From: Dromaius novaehollandiae
Lineage: Eukaryota; Chordata; Aves; Casuariiformes; Dromaiidae
DNA: 64,000 nt
NCBI RefSeq assembly: GCF_036370855.1
Contig: NC_088111.1
Location: 17,395,501 to 17,459,500, forward strand
Reading direction: 5' to 3'
Shown here: piece by piece, positions 1 to 13,000 of the stretch
Position numbering within the stretch: the first letter of the stretch is position 1
Layout: every line of letters starts with the position of its first letter
The notes under the pieces: generated by a model
Told to the model about the DNA's origin: nothing
Database searches by the model: none
What the model saw: only the letters and a program-made list of their open reading frames with translations
Program-made: the position numbers and the translations under genes

Positions 1-3000
1 GGGTTGCAGGGCTGCGTGGTAGCTCAGGGCTGTGCCAGGGTGCCCCTGGTGACCGAGCGTTCAAAGCGTAGTAGTGACAGAGCAAATAACCGAGCCCGGT
101 TTGGCAAGTGATCAGTCATGCTGGAACACTTCCTGCAGGTAACAGGGAGCCGGTGATCCCAGCTGATGCAGTTAGGGGTTGCCTAGGAAGTACCTTCCTC
201 CGGCACTTAGTGCTTTGGCAAGGAGCTGCTGCGCGACTTGATCTCGGTGGCTCCTTCAGGCGGAAGCCGTGGGACGGATTCCTGTTGCAACGCGGGCGTC
301 CTGCCTCCGTGCTCGGGCAGCTGCCACGATGATTAGCACCAGAGATCAGCGCAGGGCTGTCAAGAGCTGAAGATGAATCTCTGAAGCTCAAGCCAGGCCC
401 CGTAATCTGCCCAGGAACGATGTCCCTGGCTTGCTGGCTCAGAGTGCAGGCACCCACCAGCCTCCAGCCCAAAATTAGCCCTTAAGGCTCCAATCCAAAG
501 TGCCTTGAAATGCATGGGATTCGAGCACCCCCCTCCCTATGCCCATTCCCATCTGCACGCCGCGTAGGCATCGCGTGCACCAAGGTGCCACCCAGAGCCT
601 GCTGAGAGCAGAGACCGAGGCCCTCGCCCAGCGGGGCACGAGGTCCCGTACGCAGGGGGGGATGCTCTGCTCCGGCCCCGCAGCCGAGCTGACCTGTTTC
701 GCCAAGGCTGCTGCTGCGCCTGAGCTGCCCGGGACGCGGCCTGCCCTCGCTGGGGGCCAGGTACTGCAGGCCTTGGCAGCGGGCGGCTGCAGGAGCTCGC
801 TCCCTCTCCAGCCAAGGAAGGAGCTGCTTGTGGCGACCGCCCCTGCGTCTCGAAGCTCGTCTGCCCCACGTTCGCGTTAGTGAGGAAGAAAGTCATTCTG
901 CTTTGAAGTTGTAATGGGGCAATGGCCTGGAAAGAACAGAAGCATTAAATCCTGCAAAGCCGTGCTGATTTAAACACGACTTGGTGCGCACAGGTCGAGC
1001 CAGGGCCTCTGGCCTGCTGTGGCTTGTCTGTCCTCAGCAGCGCCAGTTCAGTCTTCCAGCTCATCAGCCACCACTTAGCTGGAGGAAAACCACTGTGGTG
1101 CTCTGTGCACAGCACGCTGGATCGGTCTTCCGCTCCATCCACCTCCTAATGTCACACAAGCGCCCCGTCCTCCAGCAGTTACTTTACCACCAGTTTGCAG
1201 GTGATGCTCCTCCACAGATGTTCTCCAGATGTTTTCCTTTTTTTTTGATGCACAAATTAGGAAGACCGGGGTCCAAGTGTCTCCTTAGGAATATTCCTAT
1301 CTCCTCTCCTTCCCTCCAAGGAGAGAGGCAGGCAAGGAAGCCACCATGTGAGATCCTCGCCAAAGCCCCCCCCCCCCCCCAGCTGCTTGAGCTGGATGTG
1401 TAGCGACAGGCAGGACTTTGGGTGCAGAGGTGGTGAGTGCCACAGCTCCGGGCTGGTCTCCAGCTCCTCAGGCTCAGCAGCCCACCCTGTCCGACCCTCG
1501 GCATGGCAGTGAGTCTTTGGGCACCTCCGCATAGTCTGGGGAACAGGGACGATGATGGTGTTTCTTCTGTCTCATCAGCTTGGGTGCTCTGTGCTCTTCT
1601 TGTTCACCACTTCCCAGCTGCGCAAGGCCCTGGGATTCAGCTGGGAATGACGACCGTGTTATTAGCACACCATAAAAAAAACCCTTATTGCAGGTAGGCA
1701 ACACTCGCAAAGTTCAGAAGAGCTGGGTGCTAAGCCACTCACTGCACAGAGCGCGGAGTAGTCTGGCGTCCCTAGGAGGGAAGGCGAGACCTCGCAGACT
1801 CCTCAGTAGATACGTAGGATGTGGCGGGTGACCAACATCTAACTCCTTCCCTTCATCTTTACCAAACACTTGCTGCATTAAGAAAACATCAGGTTGTTTT
1901 TCCTGCTTTCTAAGCCCAGGCTTGAGAGTTAGAAAACGAGGATCAGAGTTGAGCCATGAGAAGTCACTGCCAAAATGTCCATGGAAGTGCAGCCCGCTCC
2001 CGGCGTCCCCCTCGGTACACACTAACAGCATCAGCGCAACGCCCGGGTTCGGGAAGGCTCCCAGCCCTGCAGACCCCAACGGTGCCTGGAGAGCCGATGC
2101 CCTCTCAGACTGGCTCAGCCACTTCCCTATCTAAAAGGCAGTTTATGCACCTTGGGTGCAGGTCGGGAGCACTCTGCAGAGGCTCTGGCTGCAGGGCCGA
2201 CACTGATTTCTAGAGGCGGTTTAGCAGGGATGGAGTCAGCAATGATGAACAGACAAGAAGTGAGTCAGGGGAGTTGCTCTGTATTTATAGAGGAGCAAGC
2301 CTCACCATCACCTGGGCTATTTTTGCTTTAATTTCCTTGCACATTACAGTAATGTATCACCATTAATATGAGGGAAGTTAAATATAATTGAAACAAGCTG
2401 GACTGAGCATAGCAACCCGGCTGTCCAGCTACGCCCTAGTGTGTGTAGCTCGACAGTACACTACTCCAAAGTTTTGAGCCAGATCTTAATCTTCACCAAA
2501 CCTGAATTACACTAGCTGTAAGCTCAGCCCTTTCATCCTCTGCTCTGCTGCAATGTCATGCCAGGGTTGTTATAAGCAACTCAGAGGAATTAACAAGGGA
2601 ATATTATGCACCGGCATCTGAGGCTCAGGAAGTTTTAAAGGCAGTTACACTCCTGTGTTGTGGCCTTCAGGAAGATTTGTACAGTTAAAGTCCATACTGA
2701 AGTGTGGGCTCCAGCAGCAGTGCTCATGTGGATACATTTTTTTATGAAACCTATACCGATGGCAACCTAACTCGAAGAGTAGTTGTAAACAGTCATTTGC
2801 CTGTGCTTCCTACAGTGGGATGCAGTGGGCAGCGTGGGGGGTTTTTTTGAGTGAGGAGCACAGAGACCCTGTTCTGAAGCTGGTCACTTGTCCCTGTCTA
2901 AGAGCTTCCCCTTGGCGTGTCGTGGGCAAGCTCCCAACGGGCTTCAGCAGCAATCCCTGGAGCCATCGGGAATGCCGGGGTCACGGGCAACATCGACCGA

Positions 3001-5399
3001 GCTGCAGGAAGGAGCAGTACAGTCATTTCCATTAAATTGCTGTATCTTGTCAGCAAAATAGTATCATCTGAGGTATAGACAAGCTGTCAACGCGAGTGGT
3101 TGAGAGCTTACACAGGGACTGTGTCCAGCTGGAGCAGCCAAAAGTCCAGGAGCATCAATTTGAGCACCCTCACTTAGGCGTATTAGCGAAATATCCTCCT
3201 TGACTGAAAAAGGAAACAACCTGAGGAGTCAAAGCCCCTGAAGGGATTTCATACCACCTGCCAGCAAGTGTAAAACCAGGGTGTGAACATACAAACATTC
3301 CAGAAATACTTACTCTGGGCTTCGGGCCTCTGTCACAACCGAGGAAGTTAGCTCCAAAAAGTGTTCTTATCAGCGAAGGCGCAACCTAGGAGGAAGAGGT
3401 ACAAAAATACTAAGGATCACATCACTGCCAGGGGAAGGAGGTACAAAACCACAGAGCCCTGCATTTGTGCATGGCGTTTTCCTCGGGAGCAGCTCGGTCC
3501 ATCACCTGGAACTGTTTGCCAAGCAAACATCGTGCCCTCTCAAAGCTGCTAGGAAATCAGTGCGCCAGTTTACAGACCCACGGGGAAAACAGTCAGATTG
3601 CATTTTGTGTTACAAAATGGTCATGGCTTGCCATGTTAACTGGCAGCGAGATGTAAGATGTTGGCAAGGAGGCTGCTGTTGGGTAGGGGACTGGTTATGT
3701 GATGGTCTGGGCTAGAAGTTTAGGATTAAAAATCAGTTCTGTTGAGTGCAGTCACCCTGGGAGAAAAGTCCAGTTTTTAGTAGCAAAGTTTTCGTATCAC
3801 AAAAATCAGTGCCTTGTGTGTCTATGGAAAAAAAAAATGGAACAAGATGTGATGTCACCCTGAAGACAGAACTGTGGTAGTTGGATGAAGCAGAAAGAAG
3901 TACCTGAAACGCAACCATGTCGCAGTCCATGTCAACAAGAACATGTCAATCTCCAGAGAAGGGGAAGGAAAAGCTGGAGGAAAAGGCAATTTCCTCTCTC
4001 TGTCTATGATCCAAGGCAGTCCAGTGCTGCTCACACATCCAGGCAGAACTGGTGAAATCTCTGGACCTCTTCCTGGAGGGCAAAGCAGGGCAGCATTCAT
4101 TCAGGGGAGGATGGACAGTCTGAAAAATTTTAGGCAACTTTCAGTGAAGCTGGAGTTATCTTAATCCTGAACGAGGAAAAAAACATCTCCTCTCTCTGAA
4201 GAGCAACACAATGACTCCAAAACTTTCTCCAAAACTTTCCTCAACCGATGGTCTACCACAGAGCAGCTGCCTCAGAAGAAACAGAAGAAAACCCTCCCCT
4301 TCCTCACGTGAACAACCTTGAGTCCTTCACATGCCAGTCAGACAAACCTAAGGTGGCTCAAATCATCTCTGAAATAGAAATAATGCTGTTTTCAAACACA
4401 GCTTCTCATGAATGATATATTTTTTTCCTTCACAATCAGAAAAGTTCTTGAAAATCATGAAGTTTTTCAAGAATGGCAAACCCAGTTTTTCCAGGGACTT
4501 TTTCATTGTTAAACCAAAGACTTAGCTATTTCATCAGAAAGGCCTTGCATTTCCCTTTCCTCTGTGGGAGCCTTGCTACAGCCATGTCCTGGGTACCTTT
4601 GCTCCTGTAAGAAAGGACAGAGCTGTTCTTTCAGCTTCCGCTTCTCAGGCTCGTGTGTGCCCTGCCCTTTCTAGCCGAGTATGGCCAAGCTTCCCGTCCT
4701 CCCTCCATGGCGGCTTCGCAATCCAGCCATCCCCTTCTGCCCGCTTTGTTGGGTGGCCTGGGCAATCCTTGGCCTTAGCCCTGCCGGGAGCTCCTCTTCA
4801 AATCCCGGACGCACACACAGGCACTCATGTCCTCACGAGGTGCGCTGGTATCTCTGACACCTCGGTAGCTGCAAGGTGCCGGAGAAACAAGGAGATTATT
4901 AATAGGACTGATCTTCTCAGATTGTTACTGTCCAGGTTATGTTTGTGGATTAAGTGGCATAAAAATAAGCACGGTGTGGTCAGTGCAAGACTGGGCATGA
5001 AGGAGTGGCTTCCCTCAGCCGCTGTTTAGAGAGCCAAGTTGCTTGGGAGGTTTTTATTAGGTTTTCTTGAACCAAAACCTCAGCTGGTGTCAGTCACTAA
5101 CTCGCTCTGCTGGTGCTCAGGATCCAGTCCCTCGCATAACTGGAGAGGTGGAGACAGCAAACAGCTCCCATTGCGTGCGTCAGGAAAGCCAAGGCATGCA
5201 AAGGCAGAGCGATGCCAACAGTGTGACAGAGCATGTCTGCACTTGCTCCAGACGAGCTCTGCAGAGCGTCTCTGCGTTTTCTCCTCGCTGGGTGCCAGCT
5301 CCGGCAGTGCACCTGAAGGCGTGAGCAGCAGCTTCTGGACTACTCGGCCGACTCTCCTCTCTGGCGCAGGAAAACGTGGCCCTCTCGCATCAGCTTTTC

Positions 5400-5760
5400 C
5401 CCTTGCCTCCCCTGCACCAAACCCGTTTACGCCGGGGCAGAAGGAGCGAGCAGGGGCGGCCGCCGGCTCGGGGCGCTGCCGGGGCGGGAGCCGCCGCCGG
5501 GGCCGCGGGGGCTGCCCGGGGAGGGGGCCGTGGCGGCCCGCGCTCTGCCCCCAGCGCCGGGTTATCTGCCTCACAGGAACGGGGGGTCTGGGAGAAGCGG
5601 CCGGGGGCAGCGCTGCGACCGCCCGAGCTCGGGGAGGCGGGTCGCGGCAGCGCACAGCCCCGGCTCAGCACGCGACCAAAGCTCGTGCCTGGGACCGGGA
5701 GGTCTCTCCTGGGGGGAGAGCGGGCAGAAGGGAGCGAGGGGCAAATCCTTGCCCTGACAG
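5400..5760. promoter_or_regulatory. CpG island, possible alternative promoter
   Basis: The block is strongly G+C rich and dense in CpG, unlike the DNA on either side. Both strands have long open frames, as expected when stop codons are rare in GC-rich sequence, so the frames are not evidence of coding. It lies about 4.2 kb upstream of PPL coding exon 2. It could be an internal or alternative PPL promoter, an enhancer-type island, or a promoter for an unrelated transcript. No TATA box or initiator was assigned. Confidence 0.45.
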
Positions 5761-6229
5761 ATCGTCCAGAACCGGGGCCCTCTCCTGGCTGCCTCCGCAC
5801 CAGTGAGGAAATCCAGTTTCCACGTAGGAAACTCCTGGCAAAGCCAGTACCTGAGTAAGAGGGTCACGGCCTGGGTGTTGCACACTTTCTGTTTCCTGGC
5901 ACCGGAGATCAGTTTTGGCAGTTCAGACTCGTTTCTCTGAGCGAGCACAGGGGCTCGGCTGAGCGTCCCCAGCTCAACTCTGCAGCTGCAGCTCTGCAAG
6001 AGCAGCTCAGCAGCAACATCTTGGAGAGCCATGCATGAAATGCAGGGTTCCCAGGGATCCCAGCTGAGCCCGTGCTTCATTTAATTTCCCCCATACAATT
6101 TAGAAGTCTCTTTGTTACAGTTAAAACCAGAACTAGAAAAGCCCCAGACTACTTCTGCCTTTGGAGATGGTTTTCCTATCCACACTAGATCCACTTAAAT
6201 CTTGAAGATTCATCCTTGGGCTTGTTAGA

Positions 6230-6270
6230 AAATACAGAGACCAAGCTGGCAAATACAGAGACAAGCTGGC
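6230..6270. repeat. Tandem duplication, about 20-21 bp x 2
   Basis: The unit AAATACAGAGACCAAGCTGG plus a final C at 6230-6250 is followed at once by a copy lacking one C at 6251-6270. It looks like a recent local replication-slippage duplication in noncoding DNA. Confidence 0.85.
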
Positions 6271-6855
6271 AAGCCTTCCAGCTTTTCCTGAGCCCTGGTC
6301 AGTGCCGGTTCAGCTTACTACTATTGCAGCTATAAATTCCAACTTACACCTGGAAAATTAGCCTGTCCCACGCTCGAAGTGTCGTTTGGCCTCCAGTTCA
6401 CCGGTGGGAGATGAGAAATGCCCCTGTGTGGTTGGGAAGATTTCTTAACCTTGTCGCCCAGCTGGCGATGCAGCAGTGCAGGGCCAGTTCTCATCTGTGA
6501 CTCATGCTGAGCAACAACCATCATCTGGCCACACAAGAATGCACACATGTGCATGTAATGCCTTTTTAGTCATCCTGCTTCAAACCACTTTCACTCCACT
6601 GATTTCATTTGACATTTTTCCTGGTTTACATGAGACAGCTAGGTCCCATCCTTGTAGCACTTGGCATTAAAGAAGGAGCTTTAAGAGGGTACAAGTGATA
6701 TGACTGATGCCCTTAGCAGCAGCAGGCAGAGCGCCGGGTCCCACAGCCCATCTTTGACACCAGCAGTTCCCCAAGGCTGTCAGCGCTGGTCCTGAAGAAT
6801 CATTTAAAAGCCAGGCTGGCTGGACTCGATGGACAGGAGCCCAGCGCAGTGAAAT

Positions 6856-6921
6856 GGACTATCTAATCTTCATCTTCAGTCACTTTTTGGACTATCTAAT
6901 CTTCATCTTCAGTCACTTTTT
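6856..6921. repeat. Perfect 33-bp tandem duplication
   Basis: A 33-bp unit starting GGACTATCTAATCTTCATCT and ending CACTTTTT occurs twice with no spacer (6856-6888 and 6889-6921) and no mismatch. Identity implies a recent duplication or an assembly stutter. Confidence 0.9.
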
Positions 6922-8395
6922 GAGCACCTCATACATTACTTAAACTGGGCTGCTTGGATTTGTTCACAGAGAGCACTGCTGCATCTTACGAGGACCACAG
7001 GGCCTGATAGTCCTCCGCCGATTTGAATCCACTCCCTGTGTGGTGAGAGCTCTCTGAAACCAGCTTATTGACAGAGGATTAGAAGAAACTCTAAAATTGA
7101 TTTTGAAGAGCTTTTTTCCTACTATTTTGGCAGGATCCAGGCAGCTGCTCTCCCAGTGCACACCTGCATCCTCCAAATGTGATTATTTACCAACAGAAAA
7201 CTGTACTCACCCTTGCAGTTCCCGCAGCTGGCTGCACAACTCACAGCGCCGTCATCGATGCACATGCATCCAGCCACCTCGTTTGCTTGAGAGCTGCGGC
7301 AATGGCACGCAGCTCGCTGCTCCCTCGCTCCGCGGGCTGTGCACGTGCCTTTCTGCAGCCCTTGCTCTGTGCTGCTCAGGGTGCCCTGGGCTGGCCCAGG
7401 GTGAAGAGCAGCCTTTCACCTCCTGGAGAGGCAAGCACATGCTTTTCCTCTGCTCTGAAGCTGCATTCATTTCTGCTGATGCAAGAGGGCCAGCAATTAT
7501 GGTAGTGCTTTTTTTTTTTGTTGTTTTTAATCAGAAGGTGCCAGGCAGGCATTAAGAGTGGTGGCAGACACTAACCACCTGCCACACTAAGTAGCATTCT
7601 GATGATACAGCTTCTATAAAAAAAGCAGTGTAAATCCTGCCCAGGCCAGACCTAGGGGAAGCACGAGCGACAGCACAGCGCTCTCATACTGCAAGACTCC
7701 TGCAGCGAGTTCCAGGCATGGAGGACCAGGCCCCGAGCTGAGCTTTCTTCCTGCTGCGCTGAGGAAGGTGGACACGCAGAGCCGGCAGGACCACGCTCTG
7801 GAGCGCAGCAGCGGTGCCAGGCTGGCTCTTCCCTGCAGCGCCCGTGTTGGAAAGGCAGCGGCCGAGAGGAACGCCTCTGCCCGAGGCTGCGTGGCACACA
7901 GGAACCGCCAAGGCCACCTCTTGGTCTTCCTCTGCTGATGGCTGAGCAGGGCACGTGTTCAGGGGAGCCACTGGCAGAGGACTGCCTTGACTTCTGCGGT
8001 TCGACAGGCCATTTTCATTCCCAGCTTTGAGCCACCTCTCTGTGGAAGGAGAGAGGACGTGGGTCACACTCGGTTTCCTCAACCAAGCTTACGTATTCAG
8101 CTCCTGCCCCATTAGGGATTTACCTGCCACCAGACCCTCGGCACCGTGCTGGAGAAGCTGCCAGCACCGGGCTGTCAGTGCGGGGACGAAGGGCTGCCGC
8201 GGGAGCCCTCCGTGCTGTAGGGAAGCCAGGCTGGGATGCTGCTGCCCTCCAGATAACTGCTCTTGCCAGACCCCAGCCTGTCCTGCTGCCCTTTAGGTTT
8301 CTGGGGAACCAGCTTTTGCAGGCGATACATGCCTTGTCTACTGGCAGCTGTAACGGCAATTAGGATTTTTAAGCATCATATAAAGATTAATTCTA

Positions 8396-8530
8396 CCACC
8401 ACATAACAAAGTCATTAAGGCTTATTATCCCCACTCTATAGATGGTTGGAATTGGGGTGAGCCAACACTTAAACGATGGCTTAAGTCCACATGGCAAACA
8501 GGGATCACAGATGGGCCACAAACTCCAGCC
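8396..8530 (-). repeat. Possible MIR SINE relic, reverse orientation
   Basis: The stretch has the order of landmarks seen in reverse-complement MIR elements: a TTATTATCCCCA-like core, then ATAGATGG, then TTAAGT, then CACATGGCAA. It is degraded and has indels. The call rests on recalled MIR consensus features only. Confidence 0.35.
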
Positions 8531-9914
8531 TTCCCAGCCCCCCGGCCTCGACTCTGCTCTGTGAAGTTGCTGGGACCATTCAGGAGCCCATGGCGTTTTT
8601 TCCAGAGTAGGAGTGTGGCCGCTGGCGTTCTGGGCACATGCCAGAACACCTAATTGTACCTTTCTTGCACAGTTACCCTGGGAGCTGCAGGTGGGCGTTG
8701 TGTCCTGCATTTCCTGCTCCGAGTTGTTGTGCAGAGGTGTTGCTGCCGGGAGAGCGCTGCTGTGATTCATCTCTGAGCAAAGTGGTTTCTGTCTGGAGTC
8801 TGCAAAGCAGGCCAGGCCTCTCCGGCAGGAGAGATGCAGGTGCTGCCCCGCACATCGCTGGGAGTGTACTTGTCATTTGGAAACGGAGCTGGCACACCGC
8901 AGGCTGCTCTTCGTCTTCTCCCCTTGCAGCCAAGCTAACAGAGAGAGGATGAAACATTTAAAGTAATCATCACTGTGCAAAAAACTGTCGTGGGTTGTTC
9001 TGTGCACTGATAGAAGAATTTGCTCTAGCTCAGCCTGCTATATCACTCTGCAATATGACTGCGAACATTTGGCCGGCCCCATGCAACACCCCACTAGCGT
9101 GGAGCAAACAGAAGGTGCCTTTGTACCCCTCAGCACCGCTGCAAACACAGAGAGAGGCTTGGACAACACCGTTTTCCTGGGCATCTGTAGGAGGGAATGA
9201 AAAACATTGCCCATCAAGAGACAGGATGGAATGGGTGCTGTCCTGTGGCCTTTCCTTTGGTTTAAATTGTGGATACTAACTTGCAGAGCAGGTGCCATCT
9301 CTTGAGGGAGGCAGGGCTGCCGCAGGCCCGTGCTCGACGCTCGCAGGGCAGTGCCTGCTGCCGGGCGCTCTGCGCAGCAAAGCACGAGAGCCCGGAGCCG
9401 AGGTGGGACGCAGCCAGGGCTGGCACCAGGCAGGGAGAAGCAGAGGCCCGGCCTGCAGGCAGCTGCCTCGCCAGACAGGCCCTCTTGCCTGGATGCCTGG
9501 AGTTTGGAGTCCTCTTTCCTGGCAGGGAGAGGGGCTCATGCTCCCACTCCTCCGCGGGAGCCGCCCTCTCTCTCTCTCCAGCAAACAGCCCCCGTCCTTG
9601 CTTGCACGAGGGCCAGGCTTGGCTAAGGGGGGGACTCCTGTTTTCACTGTGTGGGAGAGAGAGAGTCCCCATCCACCACCCCCATCCTGGCAGAGCAGCC
9701 GAGTATTTTGGAAAGTGTTAGAAAGGCACCAGTGAGTCATGCGCAGCTGCAGCGCCTGGCAGGCCCGGCTGGCCCCCCGCCACCCCTGCACACGCTGGGG
9801 GAGGACGGGGTCGCGGTGCGCCGAGAGGAGCCCCTGGCAGGGCCTCGGGGCTGTGGCCTTCCACGCGCTTTCCTGGGATGACAAGTGCCTCTCTCTGACC
9901 CTCTTTTTCTCCAG

Positions 9915-10014
9915 CATCTCCAGCAAAGAGCTGACCGAGCTCATCGAACGCCTGCAGAAAAATGCGGACCAAGTGGAGAAAAACATTGTGGAGACTGACT
10001 CCCGAATGCAGAGC
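9915..10014 (+). CDS. PPL: PPL coding exon 2
   Basis: Acceptor TTTTTCTCCAG, donor GTGAGT. The first base completes a split Ser codon, then 33 codons from ISSKELTELIERLQKNADQV to DSRMQS. This is the start of the plakin head. Confidence 0.94.
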
Positions 10015-13000
10015 GTGAGTATGCAATGTCCTCACACACCCTAGGCGGGCTCCTTCCCCTCTCCTGCCGCCCTCCTCCCCCAGGCCCCCCCGCAGAGTCC
10101 TCTGCACAGCCCGTCCGCGTGCAGCATCGCTCTCCAGCCGCAGGCCAGACTCCAGCAGCCTGTCCTGCTTCCCAGTGCCTTTACCGCCTGTCCTGCCACA
10201 CGTGCATGCACTCACCCTGCCTGGAGGAGCTCACCCGGCTGGGATTGCCCTTCCGCGACAGAGGGAGGCACAGGTTCCTCGGGGTTACAGGAAGAAGCTG
10301 GAAGTCCGTGAGAGATGTTGTGGCCCTGAGAGCCTTCTCTATCCAGGGCAGGATACTACTGTGCAGAGCAGGGGTCTGCAGTAAACAGGCAGCTGTGAGG
10401 GAGGAGAAGGGGCCTGAAACCTCTTCATTTTCTCAAATGATGACATGGTGCTTCCAAAGGCAATATAGTCTCCGCCAGCCACAGCTCTTCCTCAGGGCTA
10501 ACATACATGAGGAGAAAGCAAAATATCTTATTGGGAGTAGAAAAGGTGACCCACCTTGAGCTAGCTGAGAAGCCTTCCCTGCTTCCAGGAGCAGCGTGGG
10601 GGAGGACCTCGCTCAGCGGTGCTACATGTGTGCACTCACCCACCCCACAGCCCAGCCTGGACCAGGCCAGCTCTGGGCAGTGGGCATTTGGGTGCTGCAG
10701 TGTTTTCCTTTGTGATTGTTTGCCTTCAGTCTTCTCCCAGTTCTCTCCCTGTTGCCTCCCCAGGACTTGCACAAGATCAAGGCCTGCCAGCTGGCTCAGT
10801 ACAAAGACCTCACAGCTCAGAAACTCTCCGAGTCGGACAAGCTGCTCTATGTGCTGGATGGGGATGCTGCAATTGCCAAGCACATGAAGCACCCCCAGGG
10901 TGAAATGATCACCGAAGAGTGAGTACCACAGAAGGAAATCTGTTCCCAATGCCTCATGGGGTGGGAAGCCTCTTCTCCAGGGGGTCTGCTCAGCTTCCGC
11001 CTGGACCTGGGGGAGGTACTATGGGCTCCTCCACCTCCCATCCCTGGCGCCTTGCGTTAGCCTAATGCTCATAACCTGCACCCATCCTCAGGCACACGTA
11101 TGCAGAAGGCAAGGATCACTGCACGCCTGCCCGTGGCCGTGTGAGGCTCTGCACAGAGCCCCTGTGGCTGTATCTGCATCTGCCCGGTGGGCAGGCAGGC
11201 CGTGCTCTCCCCCGCTACGGCCTGCTCTGAGCTGGAGGTTTTGCTGAGCAGCCCTTGGCAGAGGATCAGCGTGCAGGAGCCTTTGCCCTCTCACTCCCCA
11301 GCTGGTTGCACAATGTGGAACAAACTCTGCGGTTGCTCCTGCCCTGCCTGGCAGTGCTGTGTTCTCCAGGGTCTCCTAAGGGCGGTCTGCTTGGGCATTG
11401 CCCATGGGAGGGCTGGGAGGGTATCACCTAGAGCTGCTGAAATTAATGCCAGGGCTGGCTCATGCCCACATCCTGTATCCCACCCCCATCTTCCCCTTCC
11501 CACAGCATCCGGCAGCTGAAGGAACGAGTGGCAAACTTGCGTGTGAAACATGGCCAGATCTACAACTTCTCCCTGCAGCAGGTTGAGCCCCAGGTCAACT
11601 GGTCGACAGTGATCGAGGAGAAACAGGTACCACGGGGGCCTGAGATTACCCCGGTGACACCTATCCAGCCAGTAGCAGTGCCTGGCAGAAGACAGGGTCT
11701 CGTACCCCTGCAAGCAGCAAACAGCGCGGTGGAGGGAGCGCAGAGGAACAGATGGGAAGAACATGGGGGGCTGGATGGTAACGGAGGGTGCCAGAGCCGA
11801 TAGGAAGAGGCCAGGCAGGTCAGCTGCAGCAGTGCTGGGAATCAAGGCTTAAAGCAGCAATGCAGGTAGCTTCCGGGCCGAACGCTCAAAAGCTTTGGTG
11901 GATCGGTGGGAGCTCTCCTGCCTGTCCCTCAGGAGCCTGGCTCCCGGACGTGGCCTGGCCACTGCCCCGCTGGGTGAGCACAGGCAAATCACTGCAGGGC
12001 GCCAGCGAGGGTGGCGGCTGCACCCCCTCCCTGGGCAACATGCACCAGTGCTCAACTGTCCCAGCAGTGGAAAGGCCTCCTCAGATCCAGCCTGAACCTC
12101 CCCTGTTTCAGTTTATGCCTGTTTTCTCATACCTCCTCACGGCTCCCACCATGCACCACTGCAAAGAGCCTGGCTCCCTTGTCTCAGTAACCTCCCTGCA
12201 GGCATGAGAGGCCAGGAGGCTCGAGAGCTCTGTCGGTGGCACGCACTGTGTGCTCACCAGGGACCCTACCACTGCTGACCTCTTGTAACGCACCCTCGGG
12301 TTGCTGGCTCGCACCCTGGCCACCTGTGTTGGGTGCCTGTTAGGGGCCACGAAGTTATTCGGGCTGTTTTCACAGCCGGTTTTGCTATTCCTCTGCTGCT
12401 CTGGGGACTCCCACATGCCACCTCAGCGTGCAGACGGCAGCCAGCCCCGAACCCAGAGCGTGAGGTTAACCCGCAGGGTTAACTGCATGAGACTTTCCTG
12501 GCAGCATCCGTAGCTCCACGTCCCTCAGCTGAACCTGTCCAAGCCCAGCTCCACATCCATCTCTCCTGCACAAAAAAGGAGTTTCCCTGACCCTATCTGC
12601 TGTGCCTCTTTTCTCTCATCATTAACCCTAAATTTTGCATGATGCAGGACATGCTGAGCAGCAAGGGCTTCGGGACTGACCTGCCGCTGGTCAATAGCCA
12701 AGTGGAGGAGCACAACATCTTCCACAACGAGGTGATGGCCATCAGCCCACACATCGCCAAGGAAGGCGGCAAGGTCAGCTCTCCTCCCTCTCCCCGCCAG
12801 CTCGGGCACTGCCCCACGGGGCCAGCCCTGGACTCAGGAGGGGGCCCATGCTGCGGACAAAGGCGAGGGCAGCAAGGCAGCTCACCCAGGCGGGACTGTG
12901 GGCAGCTCCCAAGCTGTCAGAGCCTGGATGGGGTTGTGTGGGTGTCCAGATCCACTCCTAACCTCTGAGCTGCACACTGACCCTAGCTTTACAATGGGGC

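Larger units (their letters stand above)
1..9914. other. Noncoding region upstream of PPL coding exon 2 (probable intron 1 / 5' flank)
   Basis: No reading frame here resembles a known exon. The many open frames are short, overlap on both strands and lack matching splice signals. PPL lies on the plus strand from 9915 and lacks only its short N-terminal coding exon, which in mammals is separated by a long first intron, so this is probably intron 1, possibly with 5' flank. It contains a poly-C run near 1367-1380, a CpG-rich block at about 5410-5760, tandem duplications at 6230-6270 and 6856-6921, and a MIR-like relic near 8396-8530. I looked for an exon encoding the conserved start (MNSLFRKRNKGK-like) and did not find one. 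Confidence 0.6.

Noticed and set aside
5039-5858. Long frames of up to 255 codons on both strands across 5.0-5.9 kb
   Set aside because: Explained by scarcity of stops in the CpG island; Gly/Arg/Ala/Pro-rich on both strands, no domain.
1-9914. Expecting PPL coding exon 1 or SEC14L5 exons in the left flank
   Set aside because: No frame matches the conserved PPL N-terminus or a SEC14/CRAL-TRIO domain with splice signals.
9276-9986. 236-codon minus-strand frame over PPL exon 2
   Set aside because: Overlaps the PPL exon on the other strand, GC rich, with competing frames in both directions and no family resemblance.
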